From positions 80,042,422 to 80,106,421 of the forward strand of contig CM061140.1 of the NCBI GenBank assembly GCA_030789695.1: a stretch of 64,000 nucleotides of DNA, in the 5' to 3' direction. The notes beneath the pieces were generated by a model that saw nothing but the letters and a program-made list of their open reading frames with translations, made no database searches and was not told the origin of the DNA. Within the stretch, counting starts at the first letter, position 1. Each line of letters opens with the position of its first letter. Positions 22,625 through 36,000 of this stretch are shown one piece after another. Made by a program: the position numbers and the translations under genes. Source of the DNA: Scilla litardierei (taxonomy: Eukaryota > Streptophyta > Magnoliopsida > Asparagales > Asparagaceae).

Positions 22625-23048
22625 TTGTCACGTCCTGCTTCCCATAATACGGGTGCGAGAACGAGACGAAGGTCCGCATGGGCTGGAGCTGTAAAGCTCG
22701 AGCCCACTAAGCGTATGTAGGGATACACCAATCAATGTACAGATTCTTGCATTACAGTACAGAATAATAAATGTACTCGAAAGAAACAACAGCATCCATT
22801 CATCATGATAATATTCCAACAGTACAAAAGAAGTCTAATAAAAGAAAGCCTCGGGCATGGCTACAACTGAAAAGGGAAACTACTTGTGCTATGCACCCAA
22901 CCTAGACAAGAATCTAGATGGTGCTATGCACCCAAACTAGAAAACTGGAAACTCCAAGTTAGCAACAGGAAGGTAACTCTAACACTGGTCCTCGTCCAGA
23001 TCGTACTCCTGAGCAGTGTCCTCTTATTCCAAGTCCGTAGGTATTGTC
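22625..23048 (-). repeat. Part of the 5' LTR of F
   Basis: On the minus strand it ends GGAAGCAGGACGTGACA, similar to the E LTR end GGAAGCGGGGCGTTACA, and the preceding about 90 bp also align. Only 424 bp remain on this side; the rest should lie beyond the right end of E, outside the window. Positions 22509-22624 form the short leader between LTR and gag. Confidence 0.65.
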
Positions 23049-25719
23049 TGTAATGATCAGTTTTTACCGTTACTATTATCTGTGTTTTCCTTCTCGTATG
23101 TTTTTTCCCGTAACCGTTGTTGGACGTTTCCGTACCCGTACCCATACCCGTACCCGTATTCTTTTCTTTCATACTGAATAATATTATTTTTATTATCCTT
23201 TAATAATTATTTGCAAATATTTTGATATAATTAGTTTAACTTTCAAATTCAAATTCGAATTTCAAATCTATTAATCATTTTTAAATGTCAAATGAGAACT
23301 GCCTTGTTTGCACCCATTTAAATCTCTTGATGAATTATTATTCCCTATTATAGTCTATTAATTAGAATCCCATTATTATCAATTAAAAATCCTTTCCTAC
23401 TATAAACCCTTCCTATTAAACACTACCCACGTTTTGAAGCCTAGGCCGAACCCAACGTGCAACGTTCATGCACACACCCTTAATAAAAAACAGAAACTTT
23501 TGAAACCCAAAACCCCTTCACGTGAGCTCTCTGAGCCTACATCCCCTTGGTGATAGAACCCTACACCTCCTTATAAAACTAACCTAAAAGAAATAACCCA
23601 GGCCAACACCCCCACGTGCTGCATCACCCTACAACTAAATATAAAACCTAGGTCTTTCTCTCCCCTACCTTTTTATATAACCCTAGATGAGCCCTACAAC
23701 CGCAGCCGCCCCTACATCCTCCCTCTCCTTCTTCTTCAACGCACAACCCGAGCCCCCTCCTGACATTTCTTCTCCACGGCCACCACCAACCCGAGCCCCC
23801 TCTTCGTTGTTTCTCTCCGGCCATCTACAAACCCACACCCGCGGCCCCTCCCTCTCCCCCTCTCGCGTTGCACGGCCTCCCTCCACCTGCAACAACACGC
23901 GGCAGCCACCCAGCCCCGTCCAAGGCCGCGCCGTCTCCCTAGCGCAGCCCAGCTCCACGCAACGCCTCCCCTCACGCGCGACAGCGCCAGCCACGCCCAG
24001 AGACGCCGGCAAACTCTCAACAGCGATGCCGGATCTCCCATCCTCGTCGTTGCCACGTCCAGAACTACCAGGAACACTCCTTGGGCCTTGCTGACGGCCG
24101 CACGGATCCGACGCCGCACCCTCGCCCTCTTACCGAGGCCCAACACCGCTGTTTCGGAGCCGTACGTGTCGCTGCTACCCATCCATGTGCCCCGATCCTT
24201 CTCTGCACTACCGGTTAGTAGTTCTACCCCAAAACAAATCTTAACCCACACCGTAAAGTAGAGAACCTAATAAAACCGGTTGATTAGACGTCATAGGGGC
24301 TCGTTATAAAGCTGTTTTGATCAAAAAATGCTTATTCTGATTTTACGTTTTGTCAAAACAGCGAATCGTCTCCTCTGTAGCGTAGTACTCATCGAGACGT
24401 TTCCAACGACACCAAGAACGTCAAAAACAGGCAAGTATATGAATTGATATGATTTTTTGAAGTTTCGACACTTTTACGCCGCTTTCACGTATTGTTGAAT
24501 AACTTGAAAATTTGACGTGAAATGACGTAAGAAACTGACACCATGACGATCAGGACAAAATTTGTGATCCAACGGTATATCATACGATATACCTTAATTT
24601 TGAACAAAAAGGAGAAAAAAAATACTTTCTGTAACAAGTTCAATAAAAACACATGTTTGTTATTATTTTAAGATTTCTGTAAAAATTGTTCAACCCACTT
24701 CTGCCTTGTAGAACTGTCACGATAATGTAGTAATGTTGATAACATTAAATTTCTGCGTGTCTTGACATGTTTAACAAATATTGACATCGTGAAAATCGTG
24801 TGCCTCGAAGGCGGTATCGTGAATTCGTGATGTCGTGTGAGTCGACTAGGCTGGCTCGTGTTCCAGCACAAAATTGGGGTGGGGTTAGGGTTGAGTGACC
24901 ACTGGGCGTATGAAGGGTCCTCTCCTCAAGAGCACTACCCACATGCGCTGGGTTAGCGTCAATCACGGTAAACCCCCGTGAGAGGAATGATCTACTCATC
25001 ACGACCTAAAGGCGAGAACCCTAGAGTAGATTTAAACTCTTGACATGAAACTTACAACGCTAACTTGGTCTCATGAAAATTGATATGCTAACGAACTCAG
25101 AGAAATCTTTACTTTAATCTTGCAACTATCTAGAACTGCATGTTAGGGATGTTCGTTTTCGTTTCTAAATATTTGTCGATGTTAAATTGCTGCAGTCACT
25201 TCATTGAAATATGTAATGCTTCTTAAATTCATATCTGTCGTATATCTTGTCTTGGGATGCTAACTCTTTCTTGCAGACCTCTAACTGACATACATTCATG
25301 TTTTTGGATGTATGTCAGATTCAGCGCTTGAGTACCCGGAGGACCCGTACGAGACGCCAGATTTGGAGAGTCAGGAGTTCGCACCTGACGCAGTGCCTCT
25401 TCCAGCGGAGGACTAGTGGACCCCTACACTTTACAGTTTTCTTAGTTTCCTTTCAGACGTTGTAGTTGTTGTGTACGTTTCATTTCCTGTCGCTACTTTA
25501 GCCCAGCTGTGGCTTGTTGATTAATTTCGTGTACGAACATTATATCTCTGGATGTGGCTTAAATTCTGAAATGTTTCTGATTGTTCTAATACGCAAATGC
25601 AAGAACCTCATCTGTGTTTTTATTACAGACGCTTATTGAACTCGAGCTTCACCGCTCCAGTTCAAGCGGACCGCGTAACGCTCTCGCTTCCGGTGTCTTT
25701 TGGGAAGCGGGGCGTTACA
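23049..25719 (+). repeat. 5' LTR of E
   Basis: It spans about 2.67 kb. The right end GGGGCGTTACA is supported by similarity to F. The left end (TGTAATGATCAG at 23049) is the best TG start but is not confirmed. A TATA box TATATAA is at 23674-23680, followed by a GC-rich Pro/Ser-coding leader that I regard as LTR, not a gene. I see no spaced palindrome array in this LTR. Confidence 0.6.
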
Positions 25720-25848
25720 GGTTTTGTTGGTGGCCCATGCAGGTCCTGCAACTGTGAAATTCAGAACAATGAGAACACTCTTCTTTAGCCAAACATCTGG
25801 AGTAATCGTATACATGGGATTAACTCGAGCTTTTTCTTTATTTGCAGA

Positions 25849-26953
25849 ATGGCCGGAAGACGCAACACCCGACACGGAGCCGGAGCTGCTGGAGGCGGAG
25901 AGGACGACATCCGCCAGATGCTTGGTGTTATGAGAGATATGCTGGAGGTTCAGCACCATCTGGTCCAGCAGGGACGCCAGGCTACGCCAGCTGCACTAGC
26001 CGCACCAGCTGCACCAGCTCCGGGGGCCAAGCAGTTTCGAGAGATGCGTCCGAAGAGCTTCTCTGGACGAGAGGGTCTGCTAGCGGTCGAAGAGTGGCGT
26101 CATAGCACCGAGGATGATTTGGGCCTTGCCCGAATCAATCCAGATGAGTGGGTGGGACTAGCTCGGATGCAGCTGACAGATAATGCCCGCAGCTGGTGGG
26201 ATTCTGAGGAGGCCATGCTGACCAAGCCGATTTCATGGGATACCTTCTGTAAGAGGTTCGACGCCCAGTATTTTCCAAAGTCTGCAAAGCGACTGATGGA
26301 GAGTCGTTTCATCAACCTGGAGCAGGGCACTATGACAGTTGACGAGTACGAGGCCGAGTTCACGATGCTGAGCCGATACGCTCCTGCTATGGTGAAGGAC
26401 CCAGAGGATTGTGCATATCGCTTCCTACAGGGCTTGGACCTAGACATCCAGAGTGTGCTGTCTGGGAACACATTTACCACTCATGAGCAAGTCCTGGTTG
26501 CTACGAAGAATCAGGAGCAGATTGCCAATCAGAAGAAGGCACGTCAAGCGGGCAAGCGCCCAATGGAGATGCTGAGGAGTGCACCTAGGCCTGGTGTACG
26601 TCCAGTTCAGACCACCCAGTTCAAGAGGCCAGCTACACCTGTTCCCAACCGAGCCCATCTGACTTGTCATTTCTGTGGCAATCTTGGCCACATGAAGAAG
26701 GACTGCAGGAGGATGCTGAATTAGTGTTTAGTCTGTGGATCGCCTGCTCATGCTATGAAGGACTGCCCCTGCAATTCTCGACCAGTACCTGCTGGAGCGC
26801 ATGGACCCGCTCAGCGACCAGTGCCTGCACCTGGACAGTGAGGACCACCTCTGATACCACAGAAGCAAGCCTTTCAGCAGGCCAACCCACCGATGCGTCG
26901 AGCTTTCACGATGGCAGCCGTCGAGACCGAGGCTGCTGATGACGTGATCGCAG
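25849..26953 (+). pseudogene. Gag of E
   Basis: The ATG at 25849 begins MAGRRNTRHGAGAAGGGEDD. Residues 60-200 form the retrotransposon gag capsid (SFSGREGLLAVEEW, MQLTDNARSWW, RFDAQYFP, INLEQGTMTVDEYEAEF). Two zinc knuckles follow, CHFCGNLGHMKKDC and CLVCGSPAHAMKDC. A TAG (26722-26724) lies between the knuckles and a TGA (26839-26841) in the Pro-rich part. The frame continues through both to a splice-like donor at 26954. Gag would package element RNA in virus-like particles. Positions 25720-25848 are the leader; no clear primer site was recognised there. Confidence 0.85.
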
Positions 26954-27038
26954 GTAATCTCTAGCCTATTCTTTCTTTTCTTGCATTTATGTTTGAATAG
27001 TAGGTTCCTTGTTTGACATAGTTGCATGTTACCCCTAG
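26954..27038 (+). other. Candidate intron between gag and protease of E
   Basis: GCAG/GTAATCTCTA at the left and GTTACCCCTAG/GTGTTATT at the right. Removing these 85 bp joins DDVIA to [17 protein letters not shown] in frame with a codon split after its first base. F has a candidate intron at the same position and phase, of different length and sequence. Leaving the segment in adds stops. Confidence 0.7.
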
Positions 27039-27799
27039 GTGTTATTTTAGTTTCTTCCCACCCGGCTTTGACCCTGTTTGACTCTGGAGTTTCCATGTGC
27101 ATTCTGTCTCGGAAGTTCGTAGTCGAACACTCCATACCCACCTACACACTTCCCAAGTGTTGGAATATTACGACTGGGAATGGTGTGGTGAAGGTTGCGC
27201 TTGGTTGTAGACCATGCCCGTTGGTGGTTAGTGGACACGAATTGTATGTTGGTTTCATTGTCCACGATCTAACCAACTTCGATGCAATTCTTGGCATTGA
27301 CTGGTTAGGAGCTTTTTACGCCACGATCGACTGTCACCGGAATAAAGTGGTGTTTGAAATTCCTGGCCACCCAGTATTCGAGTTCGTCAGCGGAGGACGT
27401 TCGCTTGGACCTGTCAAGTTCCGGGCCCAGCCGTACAGTTTGACTGTCGCATCTATGATTGTAGAGCCAGAGAAGCCAGCGATAGTGCGAGACTTCGAGG
27501 ACGTCTTCCCCGAGGACATGTCTGGTTTGCCGCCTGATCGGGCATTGGAGTTCGGCATTGATCTGATGCCAGGAGCTCAACCGATTTCTAAGGCGTTGTA
27601 CCGTATGGCTCCAGCTGAGCTAGAGGATCTGAGGAAGCAGTTGGACGAACTACTGCAGAAAGGTTTTATCCATCCCAGCGTGTCTCCCTGGGGTGCACCC
27701 GTCTTACTGGTGAAGAAGAAAGATGGGTCGAGAAGGATGTGTATCGACTACCCAGAGCTGAATCAGATCACCGTGAAGAACAAGTACCCGCTGCCCCGC
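27039..27799 (+). pseudogene. Protease and RT N-terminus of E, cut by B
   Basis: Protease box [13 protein letters not shown] (DSG intact), then [15 protein letters not shown] and [12 protein letters not shown]. The linker [20 protein letters not shown] leads to the RT start [20 protein letters not shown] and [20 protein letters not shown]. The reading frame is open to the break at 27799, where RT continues at 49338 with IDDIFDQ. Confidence 0.85.
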
Positions 27800-28012
27800 T
27801 GACGTCCCCCACGCTTTGCGTGCATCAGATGTGTGCAATTGGTGGCGTGAGATTTAAATATTTGTAACCGCAAGCGCACGGTGTTGTAGTGTGGCTTGGG
27901 GGTCGAACTCAGGGAGGCGTGGTTGTGCTTGTGGCAAGTAGGATCGGATTCACCCCATGGGCGAGCTAGCCCGAATCGGATGATGGGTTGTCACGAAAAA
28001 TAGAATCTTGTA
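27800..28012 (-). repeat. LTR 3' end fragment of B
   Basis: The reverse complement aligns with the last 210 bp of the C LTR. It includes the box ACCGCAAGCGCACGGT (27867-27882, plus reading) and the GTCGAACTCAGGGAGG segment. It passes into D2 tail sequence near 28010-28030. Confidence 0.75.
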
Positions 28013-28504
<492 letters not shown>

Positions 28505-28678
28505 AAAGTAAGCATGTACCTTTATTGAGAATTATACAAAAGTGTTACATCCTATAGTAGGAATGAGGTTTTAATAGAGGGAGGATAGGGCACAAGCGCC
28601 GTCACTCCCTACTATTAAATCCTCTTCCTAAAAATTCTATACATGGGATGAACAACAAAAGAAGGGCACACGAGGACT

Positions 28679-31600
28679 TCAACCATTGTCTCTGAAGTTC
28701 CAGTTAGCCAGAATCGCCCTTTCCTCATCAGAAGTAGGTTCATGGGTTCTCATAATAATTCTGATGTCAGCCACGATTTCTGCAAATAGAATAGTAGCAC
28801 TTCTCTCTTCATTGTCAAAAATTCGCATATTCCTTTCCCTCCAAATGTGCCAGACAGTAGTAGCAAGCACAGATTTTGCCAAAGTACTGATCACATCTTT
28901 TCTCCCAAAGTGCAGAAGAAAGTATTTCCCCACCTCGGTCAGGTTGCCTTCAATATCATGGTTAATATTGTGCTTAAGCAAAGAATTCCGCAGAACATTG
29001 TCGGAGTAGTTGCATTCAAAGAAGAGATGTTTTGCAATCTCCTCATATCCATCATCACAAAGAACACAAGCAGTCGGAGTATTAAGGCCCCACTTACGTA
29101 TCACATCACGAGTTAACAATTTCCCTCGGAAAGCTCGTAGGAGTGTTAGAGACATTTTAGGGGTGTGTTCACTGAACCATATCAATTTATGAAAGGGGAA
29201 GGGTGTACCTGGCTTGCGCACAGCTTCCCAGCCTTGGCGGAAAACAAACTCGCTCCCAGGTGCCCACGCCCAGCGGTCTGCACCTTGTATTAGCCGGATG
29301 TTTTGCAGCCACTTCTTGAATTGCGTTGTATATTGGTCATAAACCCAAGAGCCAGCCGAGTTCCAGTATTCAAATACCTTTTTCTTAGATGAATCAGGCG
29401 AAACATCGCAGAGGAGGTATAAAGGCCCGCAATCTAGCCAGAAATCGTACCAGAAAAGGGTAGTTCTCCCATCTCTAACCTTCCTCTTAATTAGATTTTG
29501 GGAGATAGGTCAACAGCTGAGCATATGCTTCCATTCTTCTTTGCATTACATTCTAATAGCTTTTGGGAGATAGGTCGTACCAGAATGCATTACATTCTTC
29601 TTTGTCGCAAAAAATTCTTCAGATTTATCATATTGCCTCTTCATTAGTTTCGCCCAAAGTCCCCCCGATGTCAGGTATCTCCAAGTGAGCTTAACTCCAG
29701 CCGCAATGTTAATATCTTCCAATAATCTGATGCCAACCCCCACTTCTGTTTTAGGAGTACACATATCCTCCCAAGACCAGGGACTTGTTTTCCCCCAAAT
29801 GAATTTTCTACACATAGAAGTAATAGCACTCATAATTGTGCGTGGGACATGAAAAGCGTGCATCCAAAAAATAACCATACCATAGATGACCATACAGACA
29901 AGCTCAATCCTGCCTGGAATAGATAGCAAAGATGATGACCAACCCATCAATCTCTTTTTGCACTTATCCACCAACCTGTTGTACATTGGGGCTTTTGGGT
30001 ATTTGGAAGACAACGGCAGACCCAGATATGTGGTGATAGTGGTTGCCATTTTGATGCCAAGTGAAGCCGCTAAGGTAAACTTGTTTTTAACACCTTTGCT
30101 AAACAAAGCCGCACTTTTATCCCAATTTACCTGCAAACCAGAATAGTCGCCAAATTCTTCTAGTAAATTTTTAATCCCAGAAAATGATCGTTTATTGGCA
30201 CGGCAGAAAACTAGTTGATCATCTGCGAATAGCAAGTGGGATATTGTAGATGAACGCCTCATTGGTTGGATCACGCCAGTGTTGGTATACTTGGCAATAA
30301 GAATGGAGAAGGCCTCCATAATAATCACAAAAAGATAGGGGGGAAAGCGGATCTCCTTGACGAATACCCCTATTACCACCGAAATACCCAGAGGGAGCAC
30401 CATTTACCATAACGGAAAAAGAAGGGGTATAGATACACTCATTTATCCATCCAATAAAAGAGATTGGAAATCCTAGCTGGTGGAGGAGATAGTAGATAAA
30501 CTCATGATTCACACTGTCGAAATCTTTCCTTAGATCCAATTTCAGGCAAGCTCTGCCCCCCATAGGATTACTGAAGTCTCTGATTTGCTCATGGGCTATT
30601 AGGCAACAGTCTGACAGTAGTTTACCCTTAAGGAAGGAAGCTTGATTTGGGGAAATCAGCTCATGAATAACAATTTTAATCCTGTTACAAATCACCTTGC
30701 TAATAATCTTGTAGAGAACGTTACAACATGCAATGGGCCTATAATCACTCAGATTAGTGGCATTAGAGTTTTTGGGGACTAGTGATAGGAATGTATGATT
30801 TATCTGACGCAATAATTTCCCAGAATGAAAAAAAGATTTCACAGAGACAGTTACCTCCTGACCAATAAGGGGCCAATTTTGTTGGAAGAAATATCCATTA
30901 TAGCCATCAGGACCTGGCGCCTTGTCAGGACCAATCTGAAACACCGCTGCTTTAATTTCTGCATCCGAAATACTCCTGCAAAGCCATTTAGCCGCATCCT
31001 CCGTCAAAATACGTTTCGGTACAAGCTTGGGGAAGTGTACCATATAGTCTCTTTGATTATAAAGATTTTCATAAAATGCAGGCGCTTTAATTCTCAGCTC
31101 CTCTTGAAGAATTTTCCGATTACCATTAGCATCAACCAGATGGTTCAAAATGTTGTGACTAGCCCTAGATTTCATGGCTGTGTAGAAGAATTTAGTGTTT
31201 CGGTCTCCCAATTGCAACCATTCTTGCCGGTTTTTTTGTCGGTACATATCTTCTTCTAGGCCCAGAGCATTCGCCAACTCCATGATAAGCTTTTGTTCTT
31301 TAACTTGAAGCCCGATGTCAGAATGAATACATGGAGAGGGTCTGACCAATTCCAGGTTATTGCGGATTTGAGAAACCACCTTCGCAGCATGATGCTGAGC
31401 TGCCCAGACTCGAAGCTTACTCTTTAGATATTTGAGTTTCTGAGTAAGACAATACATTGGTGTGCCCTCAACATAAGTACCCCAGCATTCCTCAACCATT
31501 TCCTTGTACCCAGGACATTTAGACCAATAATTAAAAAACCTAAATGGCTTAGGGTAAGAAGGCAACTGCATATGGAGACATACCAGCATGGCCGAATGGT

Positions 31601-32271
31601 CACTGGAATAAGGGTCAATATAGCATAGATATGATTCCGGGAGTATGTTGATCCATTCTGCATTGCAGAAAACTCTGTCAAGTTGAGCAGCGATACGGCC
31701 ATCCCCCACACGATTGTTACACCAGCTCAGTTTAATCCCAGTGCTCTTCAGCTCTTGAAGGTGGCAGTCTTGGACACAATTAAGAAAGTCCTTAACCATA
31801 CACTCCTTAATCTTACGCCCCCTACCTTATCTTTGGAGTATAGTACATTGTTAAAATCACCGCCAACAAGCCATGCATTACTGCCAACCACCAACGCTTC
31901 CCTATTCAAACTTTCCCAAAGTCCCTTACGGGCGGGGATTGTGTTAAGCCCGTACACCCCTGTGATTGTACACACAAATCCCCCCTTATTGATGCAATGC
32001 ACTGTTATATGTTGATCAGTTTTGGAGATTAGAGAAACGGACCAAATTCCCGAGTCAAACCCCATTAAAATCCTGCCCCTGGGGCATCTTCAAAATTGTC
32101 AAATAGAATACAATTTTTTGGAAAAACAGGTTTAGAACTAAAACTGGAGGCCTTAAGCTTAGTCTCCAGAAGTATCATAGCAGATGGTTTAATAGACCTG
32201 ACCCTATCCCGGAGATCTCTTCTCCGATTCGAATTATTTAATCCCCTAGTGTTCCAAAAAAACACAGTCAT
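28679..32271 (-). pseudogene. ORF2 of LINE L1: endonuclease and RT
   Basis: The ATG at 32271 overlaps the ORF1 stop (ATGA). The endonuclease shows FFWNTRGLNN, LLETK, LVGGDFNNV, SWCNNR, AQLDRVFCN and YSSDHSAM. The RT shows KAPGPDGYNG, LDLRKDFDSVN, GIRQGDPLSP and HLLFADDQLVF (FADD intact). A zinc-ribbon zf-RVT domain near the end reads CVLCDDGYEEIAKHLFFEC. Frameshifts near 32065, 31800, 30360 and 29550 inactivate it. Positions 28505-28678 are the 3' UTR. The intact enzyme would nick target DNA and copy LINE RNA there. Confidence 0.85.
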
Positions 32272-32865
32272 TGGGATGGGTTGGAGGGTTTATGCGAGCT
32301 CCCAAGCAGCCTGGAACTCTTATGGGTGCTTGTCAATCGCTGCCCCTCAGTCTTATGTTTGGCAGTATCTGAAGACTGGATAAGCTGGGCCGCTTCTTCA
32401 ATCTCCCATTCAGGGTTGTCAACCGCAAGTTCAGGAGGAATTCTGTCAGCCTCATGTTCTATACTAACATCAACGAGAGAACCACAAGCCCTGGAGTAAT
32501 CTGCAACCTGGGTTTGATTAATGATGTCATCTCCCATTACCGCATTCTGAGCTTCAACCTCAAATCGAACCACTGGGTGTGTCAATTGGTCTGTGGCAGT
32601 ACATCCACTCTTATCATGAACTCTGTTGTTATGCCTAGCAAAGGGAAGCACTTTGTCAGCACCTGGAACAAGTGTTTCTGGTATGTCACAGCACGTTGTT
32701 GTAACCTCTTTTGTCGAATTCCCCTCCTTCAAACAAGGATTATCAGCTGACTAATTATTCTCCTCTAAACTCATGCTCAATCCCGAACCAAATGACAGTG
32801 AGCAATCTTTTGTAGTCCCCACAACATTTCCTTCCTCATCAACAACCAAGTCCACCCGGGCCTGA
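32268..32865 (-). pseudogene. ORF1 C-terminal part of LINE L1
   Basis: This is the continuation of L1 ORF1 on the far side of L2. The end, AVDNPEWEIEEAAQLIQS... to SHKPSNPSQ, parallels the L2 ORF1 end (VIDNPEWEVDVEDQLNQART). Stops occur near 32750. It ends in TGA overlapping the ORF2 ATG. Confidence 0.7.
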
Positions 32866-32880
32866 GGGGATTCAGGTATT
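32866..32880. repeat. Target-site duplication of L2, left copy
   Basis: GGGGATTCAGGTATT here and at 38589-38603 flank LINE L2. A 15-bp duplication is typical of L1-type target-primed insertion. Confidence 0.9.
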
Positions 32881-33056
32881 TTTTTTTTTTTGAAAAGTTA
32901 GCTTGTTACTTTATTGATATCTGTACAAAAGTTACATCCAAAAAGGCATAAGGTTTCAACAGGGAGAGGATAGGGCACATGCGCCGTCACTCTCCACTGT
33001 TGCTACCTCATCCTATCTAGCAACTATACAAGAATTCGAAAGTGAATAAGGAAGAG

Positions 33057-36000
33057 TTAGCCTTTGTCTTTAAACTCCCAGCGGGCGAATGCATCAATCT
33101 CTTCCTTGCTTGAGGCCTCGAGATCACCCAAGGCCACGCGAATATCAGCAGATATCTCCTCGAATATAGTAGTTTTGTTCTTGCATTCCCCCTCAAATAT
33201 CCTCCTATTCCGTTCACGCCATATATGCCAGACTATAGTAGCAAGGGATGTTTTTGCTAGTAAACTCAGCGGACTTTTGCCATTGAAATGCGCCAAGAAA
33301 TGGTCTCCAATTCCCACAAGAGAAGGGGCAAGAGTAGGATCAGTATTAAGCTTTAGCAAGGCATGGCGCAATATGTATCTAGAGAAACCGCATTCAAAAA
33401 AAGATGTGCAACAGTTTCCGTTTTTTTGTCTCCACAGAGAACACACTCTGTAGAGATATTGTGATTCCATTTACCCAAGAGATCCTTAGTCAGTATTTTC
33501 TCCTTGAATGCCCGTAGTAGGGTTAAGGCCATTTTCGGAACATGCATTTTAAACCAGATCAAGTCATAGTAGTTGAACTTGGTACCTGGACTTCTCACCC
33601 CCTCCCATGCGTGCCTAAAGTGGAAGCTTTCACCCGGTTCCCAGGTCCAGGAGTCGCCTCCCTCCCTTAGCGCCACTTGCTGAAGCAATGGCCAGATATG
33701 TGCTTGATTTGCCGCAATTCTCCAGGTGCCTAGATCCGAGCACCAATAATCCCGGACGCAAAGATTCTCTTCACCTTCAGGCGGTTCAAATAACTCATTT
33801 AGTGGCCCGCAATCTAGCCAATTATCAAACCAAAATAAGGTTGATCTTCCATCCCTAACTCGTCTTCTAATAAGTTTTTTGGAAAACCCCCGATTTTTCA
33901 GCATCCTCTTCCAGGTTCCCGACTGCAACAGCTTCGCTTTAGCCCCGAAAAAAGATTCAGAGTAGCCATAGGTCTCCCTCATATTGGTTGCCCAGATTCC
34001 ATCTGAAGTTAAGTATCTCCATGTAAGCCTGATGCCTGCCGCTGCATTCAAATCCTCTAGTTTCCGAATACCCCCCCCCCCCCCCCCCCCCTCCTTTTTT
34101 GGTTTGCAAATGTCATCCCAAGCCCAAACTCTTGAATTACCCCAAATGAACCTACGACAGGTAGCGGTAATTGTTCGCAGAACAGAGAGGGGGATATGAA
34201 AAGCTTGCATCCAAAATGCAACAATGCCATAGATAACAGTTCTGACCAGTTCGATACGGCCCGAAATTGAGAGCAGAGTAGAAGACCAACTCATCATTCT
34301 CTTCTTGCATCTATCCACCAGTTTGTTGTAGTTTTGCTTCTTTGGGTATTTTGAGGATAGTGGTAGCCCCAGGTAGGTAGTGATAGTAGTGGCGATCCTG
34401 ATTCCCAAGAAATCAGCTAATTCTCTCTTATCCACTACACCTTTACTGAAAAGAGCGGCGCTTTTATCCCAATTTACAGTCAACCCAGTGTAATCGGAAA
34501 ACTCTGAAAGGAGGGATTTTATCCCCATGAAAGATTTCATGTTGGCACGACAAAATATAAGAAGGTCGTCAGCAAAGAGGAGGTGAGAAATAGATCCTGT
34601 ACGCCGCATAGGGAGGATAGAGCGCTTATTCATTGCCTTTGCCATAAGAATAGAAAAAGCCTCCATAACTATTACGAACAAATAGGGGGATATGGGGTCT
34701 CCCTGCCGTAACCCTCTATTGCCATCGAAGTGTCCCACAGGGGTGCCATTGACCATCACTGAGTAGGAGGGCGTGGATATGCATTCCTTAATCCAGTCTA
34801 TAAATCTGCAGGGGAATCCCATCTGACTCAGTATATAGTATATAAATTCTCGATTAACACTGTCAAAGGCTTTCCTCAGGTCCAGCTTCAGACAGGCTCT
34901 ACTTCCCATAATGTTGATGAAATCTTTGATCTGCTCATGCGCTATAAGTGTGCAATCAGAAAGAAGCCTCCCTTTTAGGAATGCTGCTTGGTTGGGGGAG
35001 ATTAGCTCATGGATTACTCCTTTAAGTCTGTTACAGAGTAATTTGCTGATGACCTTGTAAACAACGTTGCAGCACGCAATAGGCCTGTAATCACCAAGCA
35101 CAGTGGCATTTGAATTCTTAGGCACAAGGGTTAGGAAGGTGTGATTTACCTGGCGTAGTAATCTACCAGAGATGAAGAAAGATTTTGTTGCTGCAATTAC
35201 ATCATCACCAACCAGGTTCCAGTTATGTTGAAAGAAGAGTCCATTAAACCCATCTGGTCCTGGAGCCTTATCAGCTCCAATTTGAAAGGTAGCCGCTTTA
35301 ATTTCCTCATTTGAAACATCCCTACAAAGCCATGCACCACCCCCTTCAGTTAAGATACGCTTGGTCACCAAATTCTGAAAGCAACATCTGTAATGGTCCT
35401 GAGTATATAGATTTTTAAAGAATTTAGGAGCCTCATTTTTCAAATCATCAAAAGCATTGTTTTTCTGACCACCACTATCCACCAGATGTCCCAAATTATT
35501 GTGGATGTCCCTTGACTTCATTGCACTATAAAAGAATTTTGTATTCCTATCCCCCAAAGTCAACCAATGCTGCCGACTCTTCTGACGATACATGTCCTCT
35601 TCTAACTTCATAGCCGTGGATAATTCTCGTAAAGAATTCTGTACTTCATTTTGGAGGGAGATATCTAGGTGAATGTTTGGGTTGTTGCGGATATGTTCCA
35701 GCTTCCTCCGCCACATTTGCACAGAATTTGTTGCATTTTTATCAGCAGCCCATTTCCGCAATAATGGCTTCAGTCTCCTCAATTTCTATGTGAGGCAGTA
35801 CATAGGTGTTCCTTCAACATAATCCCCCCAGCTAGCCTCCAACAACTCCTGAAAACCAGGGCATTTGATCCAGTAATTAAAGAATTTAAAGGGCTTCAAA
35901 GCGGGTTGTACCTGGGAGTGCAAGTGCACAGCCATAGGCGCGTGGTCACTTGTGTAGGGGTCCATATACTCGATGTAGGACTCAGGTAGCATATTATTCC

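Larger units (their letters stand above)
17979..23048 (-). mobile_element. Element F: Tekay-like chromovirus (Gypsy), degenerate
   Basis: On the minus strand the order is part of the 5' LTR (23048-22625), gag with zinc knuckles, protease, RT, RNase H, integrase and the start of a chromodomain. It is cut by C at 17978 and by E at 23048. Protein motifs and LTR ends are related to element E in the opposite orientation. Many stops and frameshifts mark it as the oldest layer. Confidence 0.8.
23049..27799 (+). mobile_element. Element E: Tekay-like chromovirus (Gypsy), first piece
   Basis: 5' LTR, leader, gag, protease and RT start of a plus-strand Gypsy element. Its RT is interrupted at 27799 by B and resumes at 49333 after one copy of the duplication CCCGC (27795-27799 and 49333-49337). 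A further interruption by D1 occurs at 49389. The family is inferred from RT and integrase motifs typical of Tekay/Del chromoviruses; the chromodomain would lie beyond the window. Confidence 0.85.

Noticed and set aside
23687..24094. 135-codon Pro/Ser-rich ORF in the E LTR as a host gene
   Set aside because: It lies within the LTR just after its TATA box, has no recognisable domain, and is overlapped by similar-length ORFs on the other strand, as expected for GC-rich sequence.
25321..25416. Acidic short coding stretch in the E LTR (EYPEDPYETPDLESQEF)
   Set aside because: A similar degraded stretch occurs in the F LTR, so it may be conserved, but I cannot tell leader peptide from untranslated sequence, so I did not call a gene.
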